Source: Chthonomonadales bacterium
GTDB taxonomy: Bacteria > Armatimonadota > Chthonomonadetes > Chthonomonadales > CAJBBX01
Direction: 5' to 3'
NCBI GenBank assembly: GCA_013360745.1
Contig: JABWBA010000014.1
Span: 1 to 55,876 of the forward strand
Length of the DNA: 55,876 nucleotides
Numbering within the stretch: the first letter of the stretch is position 1; every line of letters begins with the position of its first letter. The notes under the pieces were generated by a model. That model searched no databases. It was not told the origin of the DNA and worked only from the letters and a program-made list of their open reading frames with translations. Positions 52,357-55,876 of this stretch are shown one piece after another. Made by a program: the position numbers and the translations under genes.

Positions 52357-54027
52357 ATGCGTATGTCCCTTCGATGGATGATCGTTCTGACGTTGGCCGT
52401 GTGCTCGATAGGATCAGCCATCGGCGTCGAGTACAGGGAGCTCCCGCTGAGCGTCTATCGCGATAAGATGAGGGCCGCGTGGATCGGTCAGATGGCCGGT
52501 GTCGCGTGGGGCGCCCCGACGGAGTTCCGGTGGCAGGACAAGATCATTCCCGAGGCCGACATGCCGGCGTGGAAGCCATCCCTGATCAATGACGCGTTCG
52601 GCCAGGACGATCTGTACGTCGAGATGACCTTCCTCCGAACGATGGAGATGCACGGCCTGAACTGCTCGATTCGACAGGCGGGGATCGACTTCGCCAATAG
52701 CGGCTATCCTCTGTGGTGCGCCAACAACGCGGGCCGGACTAACCTGCGGAACGGCATCGCGCCGCCCGATTCCAGTCATCCGAAGTTCAACAAATGCCCC
52801 AACGATATCGACTACCAGATTGAGGCGGATTACTCCGGCATCATCGCGCCCGGCATGCCGAACTGGCCCATCCGTCTCGGCGAGAAGTTCGGGCGGCTCA
52901 TGAACTACGGCGATGGCATGTACGCGGGGCAGTTCATCGGAGCTATGTATGCGACGGCCTTTTTTGAGAGCCACATCCCGACGATCATCGCCACCGCCCT
53001 CAAGGCGATCCCCGAGGGGAGTCAGTACGCCGAAATGGTCCGCGATCTGCTAGCGTGGTTCCGCGAGAATCCCGACGATTGGGAGGCCACATGGCATCGG
53101 ATCCAGCGCAAATACCGGGAAGATCCGGAGTATCAGAAGGCATCCAACGGCGGCATCGACTGTAAGATCAACGGCGCCTATGTGCTCCTAGGGCTTCTCT
53201 ACGGCAAGGGCGACCCGGACCGTACGATCATCATCGCAACGCGGGCCGGTATGGATTCCGACTGTAATCCGTCGTCAGCCGCGGGCGTTCTGTTCACCAC
53301 GATGGGCATCGGGCGCGTTCCCGCGCGGTTCACTGCAGTCCTGGACGAGACGCAGAAGTTCAGTCATACGGCCTATAACGTTCCCGAGCTTACCGCAGTC
53401 TGCGAGAAGCTGATGCGGGAGATCCTCAGCAAATCGGGCGGGCGTGTCGTACGTCGCAACGGCGAGGAGATCCTCAGGATACCCGTGGAGACCGTTCGAC
53501 CCAGCGCCCTGGAGTTGAGCTGGGATCCGGGCCCCACGGCGGGCAGCAAGTTCACCAGGAGCGAGATGAGGCGGATCAAGTTTCCGGATTTCGCGGGGCA
53601 GATGCAGCGGGCGGTCAGCCGTTTCGCGCCCGGATGGCGCATCGCTCGGTGCGGACCCGACATGCAGCCGGGCCTCCTGCCGGAGTGGCGCGGCAGGACC
53701 AACGTATTGCTCACCCATCCGCTCACTCAGGGCGTGGGCTGCGTCCTCTCCCGCTCGCTCAGGTTGCCGGCTGGCGGTCATCCGCAGCTCCGGCTGGTCG
53801 TCGGCCATTATCCGCAAGGGGACTGGGATCTGATCATCAGGGTGGACGGTAAGGAGATCCTGCGGCGAACCGTCGGTGCGGCCACGACAACCGAAGGCTG
53901 GATGGATGTGCAGGCCGACCTTGCGCCCTACGCGGGCCGGAAGATCCTTCTGGAACTGATCAACGAGCCCACGGGCTGGAGCTTTGAGGCGGCGTACTGG
54001 GCGGCGATCACGGTGCAGACGCGATGA
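52357..54027 (+). CDS. Exported ADP-ribosylglycohydrolase-family protein with C-terminal beta domain
   Basis: The product has 556 residues. ATG 52357 has GGGAGGTGA seven to ten bases upstream and a signal peptide follows (SLRWMIVLTLAVCSIGSAIG). The ADP-ribosylglycohydrolase (DraG/PF03747) metal motifs are visible: GQDD (82-85), ATRAGMDSDCNPSSAAG with D300 and D302, and VAWGAPTEF near the start, matching the family's GxxxGxxxG/DDT/DxDT arrangement. The last 140 residues form a jelly-roll-like domain (LRLVVGHYPQGDWDLIIRVDGKEIL). Cytosolic relatives cleave ADP-ribose from proteins; an exported, CBM-like version suggests another substrate, perhaps a carbohydrate. It is divergent from the Tat oxidoreductase and followed by the beta-helix gene 38 bases later. 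Confidence 0.87.
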   Translation: MRMSLRWMIVLTLAVCSIGSAIGVEYRELPLSVYRDKMRAAWIGQMAGVAWGAPTEFRWQDKIIPEADMPAWKPSLINDAFGQDDLYVEMTFLRTMEMHGLNCSIRQAGIDFANSGYPLWCANNAGRTNLRNGIAPPDSSHPKFNKCPNDIDYQIEADYSGIIAPGMPNWPIRLGEKFGRLMNYGDGMYAGQFIGAMYATAFFESHIPTIIATALKAIPEGSQYAEMVRDLLAWFRENPDDWEATWHRIQRKYREDPEYQKASNGGIDCKINGAYVLLGLLYGKGDPDRTIIIATRAGMDSDCNPSSAAGVLFTTMGIGRVPARFTAVLDETQKFSHTAYNVPELTAVCEKLMREILSKSGGRVVRRNGEEILRIPVETVRPSALELSWDPGPTAGSKFTRSEMRRIKFPDFAGQMQRAVSRFAPGWRIARCGPDMQPGLLPEWRGRTNVLLTHPLTQGVGCVLSRSLRLPAGGHPQLRLVVGHYPQGDWDLIIRVDGKEILRRTVGAATTTEGWMDVQADLAPYAGRKILLELINEPTGWSFEAAYWAAITVQTR

Positions 54028-54065
54028 GGGGCGCCGCTCTACGATTGGGTCGATGTCGTCCAGCG

Positions 54066-55876
54066 ATGGCTCTGCACAATATCGTCTGTCTGAGGCTCTC
54101 GCTGACCCTCGTCCTGGCCATGACTGCCGTCTGCCTGACCGGGCCGATCGGAGCGCAGATGCCGGGCGAATGGAACGTGGTGACGGCGGGCGCGCTGGCC
54201 GATGGCGCGACCGATTGCACCAAGGTCTTTCAGACCGCCCTCGACGAAGCGGGCAAGGCCGGCGGCGGGATCGTCCATGTCCCGGCCGGACGGTATGCAA
54301 TCAAGGGAACCCTGACGGTTCCGGCCAACGTCACGCTGCGGGGCACCTACACGATGCCCCCTACGATCCATCGGCCGGTCGCGTCCGAGATCGGCGGCAG
54401 CGTCCTGCTGGCCTACGCGGGTCGGGGGAATATGGACGGACCGCCCTTCATCCGACTCGGGGGCAACTGCGCCGCGGTCGAGGGATTGGTCATCCTGTAT
54501 CCGGAATGGAAACAGACCGATGTCCCGCCAATCCCGTATCCGCCGTGCATCCAGTCGGAAAACACCGAGAACGTTGCCGTCCAGAACTGCCTGCTAGTGA
54601 ATCCCTACGAGGCCATCAAGTTCGTCCTCGCCCATCGCCATCTAATCCGAAACGTCACCGGCTATCCGATCAAGCGTGGAATCTACGTAGATCAGTGCTA
54701 TGACATCGGCCATATCGAGAACGTCCACTTCTGGCCCTTCGGGGTGAACTATAAACCGGACGATCCGTACTGTCTGTGGATCAACACCAGAGGGGTGGCC
54801 TTCGAGCTGGCGCGAGCCGATTGGCATTACGTCTCCAATACATTCTGCTTCGGGTATGGAGTCGGCTACAAGTTCAGCGAAACGAAATCCGGCAGCGCGA
54901 ACGGCAACTTCCTGGGCCTCGGAGCCGACTCCTGTCGCCGAGCGGTGCTCGTGGAGCAGGCCCAGGATCCGGGCCTGTTGATCACCAATGGCGAGTTCGT
55001 CGGCCGGTGGGGCAGTACGGATTCGGTCTGCGTTGAGGTTGGGCCGAAAGCCGTCGGCAAAGTCAGCCTGGTGAACTGCTCGTTCTGGGGTCCCATCAAC
55101 CGCTGCGTATGGATGCGGAGCGACCACGGCAGCTTCAGCGCCAGCGCCTGCCACTTCGTCCAGTGGAACAACATGGGCGCCGGCGCCCCGGCCCTCGACA
55201 TCGACGGCGGTTCAGCGATTGTCCAGGGCTGTACGTTTGGCAGCATGGGCGTCCATGTTGATGTAGGGCCCAGGGTTCGCTCTGCGATCATCATGGGCAA
55301 TCAAGCGTCGGATGGGATCATCGTCCGCAACAGCGCCGGCAAGCGAACGCAGATGCTGGCCAACGAGGAAGACCCTGTCGTCTGGACCGACGAAGCGCGG
55401 CTGCACTATACGCTTACGATCGGAGACGACGGGGATACCCGTATGATCGAGGGTATGCATGGCCGGGAAAAGCCGACGGTGAACGGCAGGATCAAGCCGC
55501 ACCGGTGGACCATGGGCGAAGGCAAACTCATCCTTCCCATCCGCCCGGGCCGTGCCTACACCCTGACGCTGACGATCACGGCGCCGGAGGCCTCGATCGC
55601 ACCCGACTCCGGTGTCTACCTCGGGAAGGATCGGCTCGCGACGATCGACAAAGCCGGGCCGAAGACCTTGCGGATCTCGATACCGCCCCAGCGGGGCACG
55701 GAGCTTACGCTTCGCGTTAAAGCCAGGGAATGGGTGCCAAGCCTGGTTCTGTCGGGCAGCGGGGATCGACGTACGCTCGGTGTGCAGGTCCATTCGGTGA
55801 CGATGCGGGCGGCCGGTGCGTCAGGCCGGGTGTTCGATGGGAACCGGGGGACGTTCGGATCTGCGGCGGTCGAGAA
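54066..55876 (+). CDS. Exported pectate-lyase-superfamily beta-helix protein (3' end outside window)
   Basis: The frame is open from ATG 54066 to the right edge, so 603 codons are seen and the gene is cut there. The start is chosen for its signal peptide (MALHNIVCLRLSLTLVLAMTAVCLTGPIGA), although the ribosome site is weak. Residues about 37-90 (WNVVTAGALADGATDCTKVFQTALDEAGKAGGGIVHVPAGRY) are the classic beginning of the pectate_lyase_3/right-handed beta-helix family, including phage tail-spike and pectinase relatives. Coil repeats with Asn/Val/Ile ladders continue to about residue 440 (ENTENVAVQNCLLVNPYEAIK, VSLVNCSFWGPINRCVWMRS), and a beta-sandwich follows from about 470. It is likely an exported lyase or glycan-binding protein. 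The 38 bases between it and the previous gene hold no promoter I can see. Confidence 0.85.
   Translation, partial: MALHNIVCLRLSLTLVLAMTAVCLTGPIGAQMPGEWNVVTAGALADGATDCTKVFQTALDEAGKAGGGIVHVPAGRYAIKGTLTVPANVTLRGTYTMPPTIHRPVASEIGGSVLLAYAGRGNMDGPPFIRLGGNCAAVEGLVILYPEWKQTDVPPIPYPPCIQSENTENVAVQNCLLVNPYEAIKFVLAHRHLIRNVTGYPIKRGIYVDQCYDIGHIENVHFWPFGVNYKPDDPYCLWINTRGVAFELARADWHYVSNTFCFGYGVGYKFSETKSGSANGNFLGLGADSCRRAVLVEQAQDPGLLITNGEFVGRWGSTDSVCVEVGPKAVGKVSLVNCSFWGPINRCVWMRSDHGSFSASACHFVQWNNMGAGAPALDIDGGSAIVQGCTFGSMGVHVDVGPRVRSAIIMGNQASDGIIVRNSAGKRTQMLANEEDPVVWTDEARLHYTLTIGDDGDTRMIEGMHGREKPTVNGRIKPHRWTMGEGKLILPIRPGRAYTLTLTITAPEASIAPDSGVYLGKDRLATIDKAGPKTLRISIPPQRGTELTLRVKAREWVPSLVLSGSGDRRTLGVQVHSVTMRAAGASGRVFDGNRGTFGSAAVE

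Overview
The window is GC-rich DNA from a free-living, polysaccharide-degrading bacterium, most likely a member of Armatimonadota or a near relative. The best clue is the pseudopilin at 7163-7972. It has a type IV prepilin N-terminus running into [12 protein letters not shown] and a C-terminal H-X9-DG motif, a combination typical of Armatimonadota and Planctomycetota-type genomes. DUF6785/DUF6784-type membrane proteins, GH172, GH106, GH4, GH38 and Tat-exported Gfo/Idh/MocA oxidoreductases fit the same picture. The assignment is an inference; there is no rRNA or marker gene to settle it. I see no tRNA, rRNA, CRISPR array, transposase or phage gene.

Layout. 1-1459: 3' part of a HEXXH metallopeptidase-like protein ending in a putative Ig domain. 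1649-4969 (-): secreted GH106 rhamnosidase-like enzyme. 5211-6848 (+): a two-gene cassette, an OLD/RecF-like AAA ATPase and a small protein with PED and DFD motifs; it starts from an apparently leaderless promoter and is followed by a decayed GH106-like fragment. 7163-7972 (+): pseudopilin with a clear sigma70 promoter and a downstream hairpin. 8150-9121 (+): orphan, catalytically degenerate ABC ATPase, overlapping tail to tail with 9072-11020 (-), an aldo/keto reductase plus Gfo/Idh/MocA pair. 11271-16683 (+): GH172 (DUF2961) protein, an uncharacterised helical-barrel-like protein, and a beta-propeller/cytochrome c fusion. 16708-20380 (-): DUF4434 TIM barrel, an uncharacterised protein, and a DUF3830-BNR fusion. 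20381-20486: divergent control region with a TTGACA-N17-TAACAT promoter and a LacI-family-like operator. 20487-28361 (+): DUF6785-type permease, clan GH-A hydrolase, and a 1031-residue malectin/CBM protein.

From 52160 down to 28508 twelve consecutive genes lie on the minus strand: Tat Gfo/Idh/MocA, exported HEAT-repeat protein, large GH-A-like protein, second DUF6785 permease, xylose-isomerase-like TIM barrel, Lhr helicase, GH38, GH4, serine hydrolase, ceramidase-like protein, then a DNA methyltransferase and a PD-(D/E)XK endonuclease that form a type II restriction-modification pair. 52357 to the right edge (+): exported ADP-ribosylglycohydrolase-family protein and a pectate-lyase-like beta-helix protein cut by the window end.

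How it fits together. Most genes suit release of sugars from complex plant or microbial glycans outside the cytoplasm (GH106, GH172, GH-A proteins, malectin/CBM protein, beta-helix), uptake (two DUF6785 permeases) and intracellular processing (GH4, GH38, AKR, Gfo/Idh/MocA, TIM-barrel isomerase-like). Two islands look like genome defence: the ATPase/PED-DFD cassette and the restriction-modification pair. The cassette is the best candidate for a poorly described system.
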